64,000 nucleotides of DNA from NCBI RefSeq assembly GCF_963662255.1, contig NC_085050.1, positions 17,421,662-17,485,661 of the forward strand. The letters run 5' to 3'. The notes below the pieces were generated by a model, which did not search any database, had not been told where the DNA came from, and saw nothing but the letters and a program-made list of their open reading frames with translations. Below, in pieces: positions 47,336 to 61,504 of this stretch; the stretch's first letter is position 1; each line of letters begins with the position of its first letter. Origin of the DNA: Cinclus cinclus (taxonomy: Eukaryota; Chordata; Aves; Passeriformes; Cinclidae). Made by a program: the position numbers and the translations under genes.

Positions 47336-50300
47336 TAGAAGGGACATAGTAATTATGCTCACAGAAAGGTTTGGATACTGTGCAGTAAATAAGGCATGGG
47401 GGACATATTGAGCAATAGGAAGAGAACTAAAATTGAATATTTGCTTTTCAGTTAAGCTCTTTCTGTCCTGTGCACAGACTGAAGCACAAATAGTTTAGAA
47501 CAAAATTCAAATGTAACTGTGTAATTAGACAATGTCATAATCCTCACGCCCACTGGGGCTCATTTAGGCCCATACGAGGCAATTCTTAGGGTTTGGCAAA
47601 GACACCAGCCATTAAAAATAGGGTTTTACATTAGACAAAAGGTCAGGAAACTGTAATGAAAGGCAGTCCAATTCTCTTCTGCTACTCCACTGAATTGCAA
47701 TTTGGAGGGGTAATAAATATTGCATACAATTTTCAAAAGTACTTTAGAGATTTGAGAGCCTAAACTCTATGAGTGTCATCATAAACCTAAGCTGCCATTA
47801 CTCCAGCTAGAGGAAACTCTGCTTGTTCCAGAAATGGATGCATTAGGATGATATGTCATCATAGCACTCCATGTGGAGAGAAACACCACGAGAGGAACCA
47901 TATAATAAATTGTCCTTAGCCAGTGTGTTTGGGCTAGTATCCTTGCATTGAGCAACTCATTGTGAGCAAGTAAGGTGTTGACACAAATTTGATTAATATG
48001 ATGGAGTTTGACAGAATTTGGTGCTGATTTACAGCCTATTTTTGGGACCTTTACTCAAACTGATTCTCAGGCTACTCCAACAGCTTTCCTGCTGAAATTG
48101 GTGGGGTTGCTAACAGTGAATAACATTCAGTGTAACGGGTCCACACTCTACGTTACAGAGAGAGAGGAATAGAGAGGAGTGAGCACACAGAGGAATTACA
48201 AGGAATTACAATCTTGAATTGTGTTATTTAACTAAGTTGAACAAATTCTTTCTCAAAAACTGAGAAACTGTTAGAACATTAATTTGCATAGAGAAAAGTA
48301 AATTTTTTTTATTTTAAAGTCTTATATGAGATGTCTATTTATATGTATGATGCTGTGGTTGACAGTAAAAACTCCATTGATTACTGTGAGGTCAAAGTTT
48401 CACCCATAAGCAACTTAATCTACCTTGAAATTATGAACTCAGCTGACCCTGCCAAAATTTCATTATGGAGTCCAAGGAAGGCAGGTATTTTGACAATGTA
48501 GGAGGCAACAACTTTTGCTACCAATCTGAGCAGCAACCACAATTTGTATTTTTATGAATATTTGCTATAAATAATAGTTTTTTATTTGTCAGGATCATCC
48601 TTATGATTTATTTCTTTTTGTTATTGTGTTTTTAATTATTTAATGTTTAAAACCTTAAAAACCTGCAAGAAAATAACTGATCATCATAGTAAACATCATT
48701 ACAGTTCTAGAATCCACTTTTTTTTCCTATAGGACTGCATTTGTTCTACTAGCATGCACATACATTTGATTTTTATGGCAGAATTCAATTTGGGCATTCA
48801 TTATTGACACACACACACAATCATTTTAAGTGCAGTTAAGTACACCATCTGCCTTTTCTTTCTGCCTGTGTCTGTGTAGCTATGCACAGTGATCTGCTAT
48901 TCCAGGAGTGTCTGGTGCCTGTTATAGCTGCACCAGTTGCACTACAATCAGCTGAGTAGGCATTTCCCTTATGAACTCTGATTTTCAATGTTTAACATCT
49001 AATTTGAAACTGTTTAAAGCTCAAACATGGCATGTACATTTGCAAACCAGATGTGTTTCTGTTTATTCTTTTACTTTTAAATACCAAAAATGGAAGGGTT
49101 AAAGAGTTCATCCAAATAATATAACATTTACAATCAGCAAAGCAGATCTCTTCTCACTTTGGGGATGCGGTTGAAAGATGTATGGAAGTGGGTCTTACTT
49201 AGCCTTTTGGTCATTATTTGTACCTCTCTTCCCTTAGCTAACTGCTATCAGTACACAGCATGAACTGCAGGCCACAATTAATGAAAAGGCTTGAGCATGT
49301 CTATGACAAACCACTGGCATTTGGCATAGAGAGGAATTGTTCTGATTTACCCAGCAGCTAGACAGGCTGGGTTCTATTAATCCCAGGGTAGAAGTTAAAA
49401 CAGTCTTTATATTTCTCTCTGAATCTGAGAAACCTAAGGAGAGAGATAGAGAAGCCCTCTAGAGACAAATTCTGTGAAAGAGTTCACATTCATAAGAAGA
49501 TGTAAAAAGGAAAAAAGGAGGAGAGGAGGAAATGAATTAAAACCAATTTCATTTAAACAGAGTTTTCCAGTCTTTCTGGTGATCTGAGCTTTATGTTGGG
49601 AAGATCCACTGCAGCAACATCTCTAAATTAGGGCCTCTAAACCTACCAAAGGTCTACTGAAGAATTATCAGTCACATCCCAACTTCATCTGCAAGTTCCC
49701 AAGGCATTTTCCCAGGTGCTGTTGTAAGTGCTTGATCTGGGGCAATGAATGCTTATCTCCTATCAAATACTCCACTGCAATCCAAGGCACCAGCTACACC
49801 CCACCGCTCCTTAGGAAGTCCTGTTTGCAAACCAGTCCACTGGGTAAAGCACTTAGCACTCAGCCAGTGCACAGCACCTGCAGGGAGCGCAGCCCACACC
49901 ACTTTTGGTAAGTGTAATACAGATTTTTTCAGTGCTCTGATCTCTAACAGGAATTGAGGAAACCACCTCACCCTGCCTGAACATTAAAGGGAAGAGAGAG
50001 CCGAGTCAATTCTTTGAAGAAATAGTTACAGAAGACTGCTGTCAGAAGAGGATTCCAGATTTATGTTCCCCAGTGCATGAAGGCACTTGCCCATTACCTG
50101 CAGGGAAGTAGTAGGTGCCAGAAGAGGGAAGGGGTTGCACTCCCAGATGTCACCTCCTATCTGCTTCAGCTTGACATGGTCAAGAATAACAAGAAATTTA
50201 GACCAATGTGAGGGGAGGTTAGGTTCTACTCAGAAGTCAGGCACTATCATCTACTGATATTTTAATTACTGAAAATAATCAGTTTTCCAGTTTTGTGTTA

Positions 50301-51732
50301 TTTTCCCCTTCACCCTCTGCTGTTCCCTGGCTCCAGTGTGATGCTGCTGCATCTTCAGTTACGGGCTGCAGATCCAATGTTGGCCTGGTTCCCACAAAGA
50401 CATGTCCAATGTTGGGTGATTTGTTGTGTGATTTGTGGGTCACCAGTGTTTACACTGGTAAACAATATTACAGGTCTCACATCTAAGGCAGTACCTTAAT
50501 GTAAGGCGAAAAGTTTTTAAGAACATTTTCCTGAAAATGTATCTTCAGCAGGGGAGAAGATAAGCATGTGATTAATCTTAAGCACATTAATAATTCTAAT
50601 GAAGTCAGTAGGGCTACTCATTGACATGAAATTAATACATAAAGTCTTCATAGGATGAGCATATATGTATGAAGAAGATTGTTTTCTCATCTCATTTCAC
50701 AGGCATCCAGGACCAGTTCTTGCTCTTGTGATGGTTTCTTCTCACATCAGCTGCTCAGCCAACCTCTTACTTTCCAGATGGTCTGCTTAGACCCTGCTAT
50801 AATCTCTTTTACTCTCCCTCCACGCATGCCCAAGATGCCAAAAGGGTCCTTTTTAATTTCTACATTGATCACATATTTCTTCTAAAAGACATGTTCAGAT
50901 CATTAATAGTTCTTGACATTGACATAAAAACAGATGAAGAAAAAGCATAAACCTAATTAATTCATGTTCACTGAGGTCAGAAGCAAGAAAGGGGCAGGTG
51001 AGTTCAGACTCCAGTGGGCCACTCTCTAGCCTCTTTTCTTTATGAGTCTGGATTCTTTAGATTTTATTTATGGACTAATCTTTATCAATATAATCAGTAT
51101 TGGCTCCTCAAGGACATAGCCATTACTCACGTGAGACTTAACTACTGTTAAATACAGTGTAGAGTGCTTAGGGGGAGAGTGGGAGATGTACAAGAATGTC
51201 TCCTCGTCATGTTACTCAGCACTGAGTATATAAAGTGGAGGCTTGAGGAAAACAAAGAATGTGGAAATCAGAAGAAATTAAGAAAGTGAGAGCAAACAAA
51301 AGCAGATCAGATGCAGGAAATCTGGAAAAGGCACAGTATCATAAAAGATGGATGGAAAAATGGCTTAATATTGCTGCCTGTCTTAAATCTTCCTCCACCA
51401 TGGTTATTGCTATAAATCCCATCCTTGGAGCCTAACTGCACTGTTTAGTCTATAAGGAGCATTGATGCCTATAACCATGAATTCTGCTCCTCCATGCTGG
51501 AATTCTGGCTGCTGCACAACTAAGCCTTGCACTTTGTCAAGTAGCCAGAGATTTTCCTAATGCAGAGAAAAAACTGTGCTACAAATGACACAAGCACTGA
51601 AAAATTATCAGCATTGTTAGAAATGTTAGGACACTTCCTGCAATGAAAAATAAAATCTATATTTATATCCCAATCATACAAGTGAGCAGTTTCTGCCATT
51701 TGACTGATTTTGCAGAGAGAATGTAATTCTGA
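47336..51732. other. Unique non-coding stretch
   Basis: No gene was recognised. A short possible repeat fragment at 47.73-47.80 kb is listed separately, and a brief (AC)n run lies near 48.81 kb. Open frames around 49.75-49.97 kb lie on both strands over the same bases and are not credible. Confidence 0.5.
47728..47795. repeat. Possible fragment of an old amniote interspersed repeat
   Basis: TTTTCAAAAGTACTTTAGAG followed by GAGAGCCTAAACTC resembles the widespread amniote repeat wording TTTTCAAAAGTGCCTAAGTG...GGAGCCTAAGTC. The match is short, old and from memory. Confidence 0.3.
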
Positions 51733-51779
51733 GATATATAGATACATAGATACATAGATATATAGATATATGTATATAA
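51733..51779. repeat. (GATA)n / (TA)n microsatellite
   Basis: Units of GATA and GATACATA alternate with TATATA for about 47 bases. The same repeat gives an Ile/Tyr-rich open frame on the - strand that is not a gene. Confidence 0.85.
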
Positions 51780-54700
51780 AGCTTTTCATTGGAAAATTAA
51801 TAATTTTTGAATCTGTTACATGGTCTGCTTAGAAACAACTAAAAATATCTTGGAAAAGCAGTGTGAAAATTTTACAGTAGTGTGAAAACTGTCTGGAAAG
51901 ACTTGTATGGGCTTTTAGTCACAATCTGGTAAGTGAGCCAAGACACATCCCAATTCCTTCTCAAGCAGTCAACTGTTTCTTAGCTGATTTTCAAAAGTCT
52001 TTGCAACATGCAAAATTGTGTGTTAAAAGTTCACATTTCTGGGCTGCAGCAACATCTCTCCTTGAAAATTGCATTACTTATTCATGTCTACTTTTTCATA
52101 ATAAAGAAGGAAAAAGTAGATGGTCATAACAATATAATATAAAGAGAGGAATTATTTTTTCTTGTTATGGAAACACTGTTTTCTTTTGAATTGGTTTGAG
52201 TGAAAGGCAGCAACAAGACTACTTAGCATGATAAGAAGTCACCTACCTATGTTTTTTTTCTTTTCAAGACCCTTTGTTTTTCTATTCTATAAACAGTTTA
52301 AAACTATTTTAGACACATAAGTTAATGATATTGGCAAATAAAATTTCATTATTATGTAGTCACCTGCAAATCTCTCTATCAGTTTCTGTAATGCCCCACA
52401 TTTCAACCATTTCTTTGTAGGATTAGTCTGCAAAATGGATATAATTCAAATATGTGAAGAACATAAATGTTCTCAAGGAAAATCCATCTCTCTGTGGCAA
52501 AGACTGCAAAGTTTATATACTCCTTACATTAATGAGAATCATTTGGGTTCATTATGTTGCACCTCTACTTCACAATTAGTGGAGCAATACGAAAAACTAG
52601 AACTAAAGAGGACTCAAGCTGATAATGAAAATAACTTCTGGGGAGTAGCAAATGGAGGCAAATGTGGTATTAGCATTCCACATATATTTCATGTACAATG
52701 TTTCCTGAGACATTGTCCACATTGAGGAATTATAGCAGTTGCTGAAGCTCATTGTATAACTGTCTCCAGATTTCAGCACTGTTCCTCTGAAAAGGTTACT
52801 AGGTCTGAAAGTGCATAAGTGGACTAAAAAGAAGAAATTCTGTATTTTTAAAAATAAATAGGAAAGCTTTATCATTATGGTGTGCAATAAATAAATAAGA
52901 AACAGATCCATTTGTCGCAGGTTCTACACCTGTATATAACAAGACTCCAAACTTTTTTTACCTGAAGTTGGACCTCATATTTAATTCTCCACCAAAAAGG
53001 TTGTTTTCATTTTCAATTTAGTTCCAATCAGGTGAAAACACTCACATTTTCTGTGAACATCCACTTGGATTTCATCACAGTGATTTCACACATGTGCACA
53101 GGTTTTCAGCTGAGCTCACATGGACACAGTAACAGATAAGCTTAGCCCTGAGATCAAGGGGAGAAAATTCATGTTAAATATTACAGGATAGCCAAAGGAA
53201 GCAGCTCTCAGATTTGAAATACAACACTGTGTTTCAGATATGGGATTCAAAGGGTGCTGTGTGTCCAGTCAATTCGGGAGCAGAACAGAATACTCTGCTC
53301 TCTGCGCTAAATTAGAAAAAGCTCATTTGTCAAATGAATTGCTTTTCCACAGTATACTTGAGGTCTGAGACAGAGGCAAAGAAATATTCTCAAAAATGCA
53401 AACAATTCATGAAAAGTCTTTTTCTTTAGGATCCTGCAGTCCGTTTTGAAATGGAGCAAGAAATGTAAACCATTCTATTGTGTGGTTCCTGTGTAAATTA
53501 GCTCTATGGGAATCCAAAATGGAGAAGATTTATGCTAACAACAGCCTGAGGGAGATTACTTGCAAACAACAAAGGCAGCCTGGCCAGCAGTTTAGGCCTT
53601 CTCTTGTTAAGAAAATTTTCCCATCTGTAGCTAAATCAATTAGTTATACCAGTGCAAACCCTGATAGAGACATGCTGCACCAGCATGAATTGGGGCTTAA
53701 AGCCATTTAGGTTAATTCAATAAATCCTTGTCAGCATTGCTTTGAAGCAAAGGATACCATAGAAGCAAAAGTTTATTTGGGGTAAAGAGACTGACTGACA
53801 TGTAGGTAGGTATCAAGCTGTCACTCTTCTGGCTTAAAACATGTGCAGCTGAGTGAATATATGTGGCAGGTTGGATTTGGACCTCATCTCAAGCCTATGT
53901 AATGAAGAATGACGTTTTTTTCCCTTGCAGCCTTTTCTATTCAATAATTGGTCTTTAATTTTCAAATGCATTAATCATGAGGTGCAACAAGACAATTACA
54001 CATGCTGACCCTCAGCACCCCACACCTCCTGGAATAACACCAGACTGTCATCTTCCTCTCCAGCTCTCTCCTCCCAGCCCTCCCCATTTCCGTGTCCCAT
54101 GGTGGCCAAGTCTACCACTTTCTTTCTCATCTGCAGGAGCACAACATCTGTGGAAATTGTCTGGGACTGCAATCCCCAGAAATGCTACGTGAGCTAATAG
54201 CTTGCATATTCAGAGGTATTCTCTGGGAAGGTCATCAACACTGCTACAAGAAGAAAGAGCAGCTACAGCAAGGCATGCTGCTGTCTCCCCCTCATTAGTG
54301 CTGACACTGGTCACTGGCTGGGGCTGGGAGAGAGGCAGCAGGGTGCCAGAATCAGATCAAGACATCTCATTTTCTCTATGCTCTATTGTTCTTCCTTCCC
54401 AGCTGTGGAAGAGAGTTTGTTTAATACCTGATGTTCTAGGGAGAAAAATAATTTAGAAGTTAACGGATTATAGAAAATTATGGTATCAATATTTCCCTGG
54501 GTCACCTACAAGCCATATATTAAACATTTCATCTGGTTCTCACAAAGTCAGTTATTGACTTCATAAAACAATGTCTGCTGAAAAATACATGTATTTGAAA
54601 GCAAAAAACTGTTCTAAATTTTTAAAGCACAAATGCTCTTGTCAGGTACTTGTTACAGGTCAGTCCTCTGCATGCTGCCTACATCAGATACTTGCTACTG

Positions 54701-56202
54701 CCCAGGAGCATAGGACTGAAAGCCTCCTAAGACACAGTTCGTGTGCCTGTTATTACAGGCTTCACATCAAACAATTTTTCATAGCAAATCAATTTCCAGT
54801 TTGAGAATAACAGATTTTTTTTTCCCATCAGACAGATGGTTCTGGAATAGAGTTCCCCCACTTACTGACCTGGCACCTCTCCCACTTTGCATTAATATTT
54901 CTCAAGCATGTTTTACCAGGGCTGTGCACACCACCCCTGATGACATGGCCTCCATATATGCAAACATTTTGCAATTATTTCACCTCAAACAGCTTCCAAT
55001 CTCTTTTCCCCACCTACTTTACAGACTGTTCCTGTTGAGTGATCCTGCTCCATCACTACTAGAGGGAAGGCAGTAATCTGTGGTGTGGACACAGGAATGT
55101 GTGCCTTGTGAGACGTGGGAGAAGAAGGACAGAAAGAGAAATTACTGACAAAACACAGAAGGAATTTCCTTTTCCTACTCACCTGTAGCCAGAGAGTAGT
55201 CCCAAGTCTTTTCCTCCTCTTCAGTTGTTTCCAAAATATAGGCTGACAATGATTGGTTTTGGGCTGTGACTGCATGACCTTGAACTTTGTGCTATTACAT
55301 TTCATTCATTTCTTTTTACTTCAATCCGTAGTTATCCATCTCATTCACGTGATATTTTGATCCTCCTCTACACAGGCAGTGCCACCCAGCACTGTGTCAC
55401 CAGCATAATTTTTAGTTCACTGCACTTTTGATCCTCAGTCTAGAAGTAAAAATACTAAACAAATACAGAGCCTTGTTTTTTTAGCCACATAACCTTCCAG
55501 GAGTAACCTCACTCCTGCCTGCATGACCTCTTCCACACTCAGCAGGGGCATGTTCACTTCAGCCAATTTTACCCCTCTTGTGTAAATTCAGCTCCTTCCC
55601 CTAGTTTGACTGATCATTAGTCAGTGAGAATGCAAAATTAGTTGGATAGCTAGTAGCTGTTAGATTGGTCTTAATAATATACAGTTTTTGAACAACTTTT
55701 AAAGTAAAAATAATTGAAGGTGAGGAAATAAATATATTTATAAAGAGATCAAATGCAGCTTCAGCCAAGGGAGATTGTTCCAAATTCATCTGACACTGCT
55801 CTGCAGTGGAAATTTTTTTTTCCAGGAAAAGAAGCCCAAACAATCAATGTCATTGGTCTGGGCTTCAGTAAAAGGACAGCTAGTGAAGACAACTTAGCCT
55901 GTGGAGTTTAGGCAGGGAAAGGGCAGAGAGAGTTAGCATAACTTCATACCAGTTAAAAATAACTGTTGGGACTGAGAGTGATTGCTTGGTTGAGTGATGC
56001 CATTTACCACAGCTTTAAATTACTATGGAATTGTTTAGGCATTAGTTAACTGTCTGCCATGAATCCCATGATGGATCTCTTAAGTCAGGGTTGAGGAATG
56101 GTTTACCATTGCCTGGTTAATGGTTATTCAAGCTGTTCTTCATGTCTGATTAGTTTTTATCTTTCCATTATTGTAATTGTGTGATAATTAACTTAATTAC
56201 TT
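51780..56202. other. Unique non-coding stretch
   Basis: No gene or clear repeat was recognised. A G+C-richer segment lies near 54.0-54.35 kb, with overlapping open frames in several phases, none resembling a known protein. Confidence 0.5.
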
Positions 56203-56396
56203 TTTTTTCTCTTTTTTTTTTCTTTTTTTTTATTTTTAACAGGTTTTTCCTGGGGAAAACTCTTCTATTACAGAGTGTTCCACCATGTCAATCAATTGGC
56301 TGCTTCTGTAGAGCTTATATTCCCAATTTTTCAACCTAACAATAATGTATACTTAAACTTTTCCTCTGGAATAAAGTACAAATGACAGAATAGAGA
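56203..56396 (+). other. Candidate terminal exon: strong splice acceptor plus AATAAA
   Basis: A pyrimidine tract of about 38 bases (56203-56240) ends in AACAG, with the AG at 56241-56242; a branch-point-like TTAACTTAAT lies just upstream. A second, weaker AG is at about 56273. The putative exon from 56243 has one open phase of 22 codons before TAG. It meets a canonical AATAAA at 56370-56375 followed by a T/G-bearing stretch, giving an exon of roughly 150 bases. This fits the last exon of a long non-coding RNA or of a gene extending upstream. Poly(T) runs followed by AG occur by chance in A+T-rich DNA, so it is a hypothesis; no donor partner could be identified. Confidence 0.25.
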
Positions 56397-59300
56397 TAGT
56401 GTTTGATTGACTGGATTTACCAAGCAGCAATGAAAAGTTAAAACAGTATACCACTGAATGTTAACTTAAAAGAGAGGACCATAATTTCTTGAAAGATAAT
56501 CATATTTACTGAGATATTAAGCATTAAAGAAGATTGTATAAGACAACTGGAAATATTGATAAACACAAAATAAACTACTGCTTCAGTGTAAAAGGTAAGG
56601 TACTAAAGATGCTATGCATGCTGCTTAGTATTTTGGTAATATTTTGCACTGTCAAGCCCCTAAGGAACCACCAGGACTTTCTGTCGTGCTGATATACTGT
56701 ACTCCACACTTTTAATCACTTTCTTAGGAAGCAGCAGAACAACACACCCCCACTGAGAAATATGAACACAGAAATCACAGACCAGCAGAAATCTCAAGCT
56801 ACCTCAGATCTGTGCTTTACTGCATTGAACCCATGCACAAACTCCTAGTTTGTTGCTTAGAAAAAGAAGGAATAAAACATGGAAGAAAAGATTGTGTCCA
56901 TGTCGAATATATATCCTCATGAACTGAGTTGTATTTCAGAACTGATGCCTAAAACTGAGTTCCTATGACATAAATAAAGTCAGAAATAAGAAAGTTTTCA
57001 TGGCTTAAAGTTGTTTCCTTATTTTAAGCAAACTGTAATTCTGGGAAATTGTCATCCAAAAAGTGAGGTGCATTTCCAGACACCCATGGCCAAGAAAATA
57101 AGGTCATATAGCAACAGGTGCAGAAAAGGGTCACAGACTTCATCAGGGGACTGGGATAAGACTGGGGTAATTCATTCTCATCAGTGTACCAAAGTGAGGG
57201 TTTGATTTATTTATTTATTTATTTATTTATTTATGGTGAAGCAACAACATATAGCAAAAAAATCACATAGCATTATGAATTTAAAATGTAAATTAAAATT
57301 CCACCGTACATATAAACAAATGGCTGCACCAATCCATCAAAAAGCAAGTTAAAAGATTTTAAGCCATGTCTTTTTCCATGAAAAGCAATTTCACCTTCTG
57401 TTAGTAGACATCAGATTTACTACTGGGGGAAAGCAGAAAGAGCAAGTCTGTGAACCGGAGCTGATACTCGTATTCATTTGGGGATTTTTAGTGAAGAATT
57501 AAGATTATAAAAATTAATAAATACAAATTTCATCTAGCATGCATTTTTCCAGAGGTAAAATTTCATGGATCAGCCCCTTCTTCTTCTGCCCACTGAAAAA
57601 AGTTCCAACAGTGAGTCTTTAATCTGGCAGGTCTAATGTGCACCAATTTGAGTGTTTTATAACAAGCTGCCTATAAGTGTTCCTAGCATGTGATGCTAAA
57701 CTATGTGGGTCCAGGAGCAGCACCAGCTGAATCATCCAGCTCTCACAGCATGGTGTTAATCCCACTGCCCCAGTGTTCCCCTGGGAAGCAATACCAACAA
57801 GCCACTTCCACAAGCAGGCTATGAACTTGAACTATGATGTTGAGCAGGAAAATATTTCACATAATTGTCACAGAAAATCACTGAACCTCAATTCTGGTGC
57901 AGCATGTAGGATAAATTGCAGGAGCTATGCTTTTGCTATATTGCAAATTGCACAGGGTACAGCTCATTGGAATAGTTTTAGACAGACTCACAATGTATGA
58001 CCAGCAGAAAGGGGGGATCCTCCCTAGACATACACACCCCCCTACTTCTTCTGTCTTGATACTCCTGGCTGTGTGTGGCCACCATTTACCATCAGAGCTT
58101 GTCTGAACAGACTCAGCTCACTGGCTCAAGTAAAACACCAAGTAAAGGAGTTATCTGCCCCTTTTGTTAGTGGATGAATCCACCCACAGGAAAGGCCAAA
58201 ACCCACCTGATCTAGTGGAAGGAAGAGGTCAGAATGTATGCAGCTGGGTAAAGAAGAGGGACAAGGATGCAGAGAGAGAACAAGTGAGAGCTCTTTTGCA
58301 GCCCTATATGATTAGGCTCACATAGGTAGGCATCACTGTAAGCTAAAACAATAGTTATTTACCTCAGACTACTAATGCCAGTATTGAAAAAAATGCTTGA
58401 TTATATGAAAATCTACCACGGTATTAGGTGGAATTCAAGTAATCTTTTTGGTCATTGGTTGAACTTCCAAGACTATTTTAAGAGAGTCTGTGAGGTCTGT
58501 AAATGTCAAGTGCTCTGGACTTCAAAACTCGGCAGATCTGAAAGCTGGACATCTGCAGTACAGTTTGTTGCCTTATACTACCAAGGGAGAAACAAGCTCT
58601 ATTTTTAGTTCACCTTGTGCAAGAAGTGAAGTCATTACAAAGATGAAAGAATTGGTCTGTACCAAAAATAGTATGCAAATGAGGCAATGCTTCTACAAGC
58701 TTATCTTTTCCTTTCACACTCATAGCTATGGTCAGCAGCAAACACTTTTCCTGAAAATAGCCATGGCATAGACACAAGTATTGTTAATGTTCTCTGCACT
58801 CACAAGAAGGAAAAAGGGGGGAAAAAACCCACAAACCACGAAGTAGTATGCAATGGAAAATATAAATTTGCAAATACATATTTATTTTAATTAAAGATAA
58901 AATACATCTGCAGTTCCAAATAGCCTCTTATTTGTAGACCAAGATCAAAAGAAGCATTCTGAAGAAAAGTCATTCTTTCAGCCATTAGGAGATCCCTGGT
59001 TTCCAGCATCAAAACGGGAGTTAAATACTTACATGGTCTCTTATGGTATTTCTTGTCCCTTTCTACCTGAGGAGGAATAACCAGCACTATAGAATTTTCA
59101 GCCTCAGCGCTTTTTCATCTATTGATTGTCCATCTTTTAAAAGTGATTGAGAAAAAAAATGCATATTTTTACAGAAAATTAGTGTCAGGATGGAGAATAA
59201 TTGCATTTTGCTACATCTTGATTATACAAATTACAATGGTCTTGTTACAAACATCTACTAATAAAACAGTGTTTGGCGCAGAAATATTGACACACGCTTG

Positions 59301-60721
59301 ACTATAGTTGTGCTAGCAGTGCCATTATAATAAGATACTAAGATACAATGCAACAATGGAAAAGAACATTCAGCATAGACCATTTCTGTTGTGTTGGTTG
59401 GCTGCTGAATAGCTGCTTTAGAGACTGACAAGAAAGGTGGGACTTTTAAATGGGACAAAGACTTAATTCAGTAGAGAAGAAATACAATACAAAACAAAAA
59501 ATGGAATTCTGTTCATTTACATACAAGCTAGGAAGTGGGTGAAAAATTATTTTTTTCCTTCAATTTACAGCTTTACAGAGAATTTTTGGGTTTGCAATGT
59601 TTTTTCAAGTTGCTATCATATTCTACATTTTCTTTGAGATACATAATTTTGCACACTTCATTTAGAGACCAAACAACTGCCTGAAATGGTGAGCTGTTTC
59701 ATGCCCAAGCTTTATCAGTCCTCCTCCATTATTATTTCTGAACTCTGCTGAGTCAAGAAATGAGTCATGGTTGTGTCATACGGCTCAGCTGTTTCTGAGG
59801 ATCTGAGTTCCAGAAAGAAAAACAAACTGCCCTTGACATTCACTAGCCAAAACGAATACTGAAATATGGAGAAACTTGTCATCCCACCAGTGTTTCTCTG
59901 AGAACATTTCCTGGGAAACCAGGATGTACCAACACTGTAGAACTTCAGTTTCCTCCATAGCTATCTATTCCTCTTGGGACTTTCTTTTAAATTTGTGAAC
60001 TGGCATCTTGAAATATTTCTTCCCATAGTTTGGTCATTCCTGTTCTCTGTGTTCTGATTTTAGTTATTTAGCAGATGCTGTGTACTAATACATATTTGTT
60101 AAATATTTGAAATAATTGAATTTTGTGTGATATTGACAGTGAAGGAGTCAGGCCTTGAGTGAAGTGAACCACTCTAAATTCACCTGCTTGTGTTGTCACC
60201 AGTGCTGATCCATGCAATGTTGAGCTAGATTAGAAGGGGTTGAAATAAGTAAGGGAAAGAAATATACAGAAAATTATGTATTTCAAAGACTAGGAAGCAG
60301 GCAATTTTCATTTTCAGTGAGAGCATAAGGAAAGAAATGGGTGTTATCACTGGAATAAATGTAATGCATAGCCCCTCACAAGGTTTCAGGTCTTTGTGAG
60401 ACAGATCTGCATGATCAAATAGAGTACCTCAGTGATTTCTCAGGTATAAACCTATGCCCTTCACCCTTGCATTCAAGCTTACATCATTATCAAAAGAGAT
60501 AAGGCAGTAGCAAAGGAAACAGGATTAATCATGAAAGTCATTAGGTTTTAAATTACTGAATTAAATAAACTTCCCGCACTGTGACCCAGAATACCTAACT
60601 TTTCCTTAAAAACTGTTAGCACAGAAAACTTACCAGTCATTTTAATACTTTCTTCCATCAGGCCTATAGTAAATAAATACTAAGTGCAACAGCCTGGTGC
60701 CTAAGGCTCTGATTCAGAGAT

Positions 60722-60726
<5 letters not shown>
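56397..60726. other. Unique non-coding stretch
   Basis: No gene was recognised. It contains the (ATTT)n microsatellite at 57.2 kb and scattered AATAAA hexamers (for example 56973-56978). Open frames are under 100 codons. Confidence 0.5.
57205..57234. repeat. (ATTT)n microsatellite
   Basis: About seven uninterrupted ATTT units, a tetranucleotide repeat likely to vary in length between individuals. Confidence 0.95.
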
Positions 60727-60770
<44 letters not shown>

Positions 60771-60786
60771 TATATATATATGTATA
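60727..60786. repeat. (CA)n-(TA)n compound microsatellite
   Basis: About 19 uninterrupted CA units (60727-60764) are followed by an interrupted CA stretch and a TA run (to about 60786). The pure run length suggests high mutability. It ends a few bases before the left target duplication of the solo LTR. Confidence 0.95.
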
Positions 60787-60791
60787 TGCAC

Positions 60792-60796
60792 AGTTG
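60792..60796. repeat. Target-site duplication, left copy
   Basis: AGTTG directly precedes the TGTTGGGGG start of the LTR and is repeated directly after its terminal ACA. Confidence 0.88.
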
Positions 60797-61504
60797 TGTT
60801 GGGGGTTGGTTCTTTCCCTTTTCCCCCTGTGGAATTTTCCCCATTGTCATGCTAAGATACCTGTTGACTGGGTCCTGGGGGCAAGGGGGAGGGGAGAGAA
60901 GAGGGAAACCCCTCGATATCCAAACATCCAGAAGAGCAGAGGGAAAGCTCTGGCTCTCCCCATTTTTTTCCCCCGCGGAGTTCGGACGAGAAGGACGATC
61001 GCTGCCTGTGTCCCATCCCTGCCATCCCAGCGCTGGGAGCCATCCTCACTGCTGTGGGACCCTGCCCTGCTGCCTTCTCGCTGTAACCTGCCACCATCCA
61101 GCACTCTGCTGAGCACCAGGACCCACACCGTGAGTGGAGAGCTCTCTCCCCATCTCTCTCTCCCCCTGGGACAGCGCTGCCATCACCCCCAGCCCTCCTG
61201 CAGCTCTGCGGGACCCGCCCGCCCCCAGCACCGGGAACTGCAGCTCAGGGAAAAGGTGCCTGCAGCCAAAAAACACTGGGACTGAGTTACTGTTCTGTTT
61301 GTGGGTAATTTCATAGCTGTTGTTGTTCTTGTTTGTCTTGTTAGATATACTAGTAAAGAACTGTTATTCCTACCCCCACGTTTGCCTGAGAGCTCCCTTA
61401 ATTTCAAAATCATAATAATCTGTAGGAAGGAAGGATCACATTTTTTCAGTTCAAAGGGAGGCTTCTGCTTTCCTTAGCAAACACCTGTCTTTCAAACTAG
61501 GACA
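60797..61504 (+). mobile_element. Solo LTR of a songbird ERVL-type endogenous retrovirus
   Basis: A 708-bp LTR starts TGTTGGGGGTTGG and ends AAACTAGGACA, flanked by a perfect 5-bp duplication AGTTG (60792-60796, 61505-61509). I recognise the order of its parts from a passerine LTR family: GGAATTTTCCCCATTG near the start, GCCATCCCAGCGCTGGGAGC in the G+C-rich centre, GGGAACTGCAGCTCAGGGAA, then AAGAACTGTTATTCCTACCC, GCCTGAGAGCTCCCTTAATT and, near the end, CTTCCTTAGCAAACACCTG. The central 400 bases are far richer in G+C and CpG than anything else in the window. No internal viral genes lie next to it, so it is a solo LTR. Open frames of 60-163 codons over it, on both strands, reflect composition and are not genes. 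Confidence 0.9.

Noticed and set aside
53550..53740. Possible old interspersed repeat
   Set aside because: The wording felt familiar but I could not recall a specific consensus well enough to support a call.
60720..61285. Open frames of 130 and 163 codons on + and several on -
   Set aside because: They run through the (CA)n repeat and the G+C-rich LTR. High G+C lowers stop frequency, and frames are open on both strands at once.
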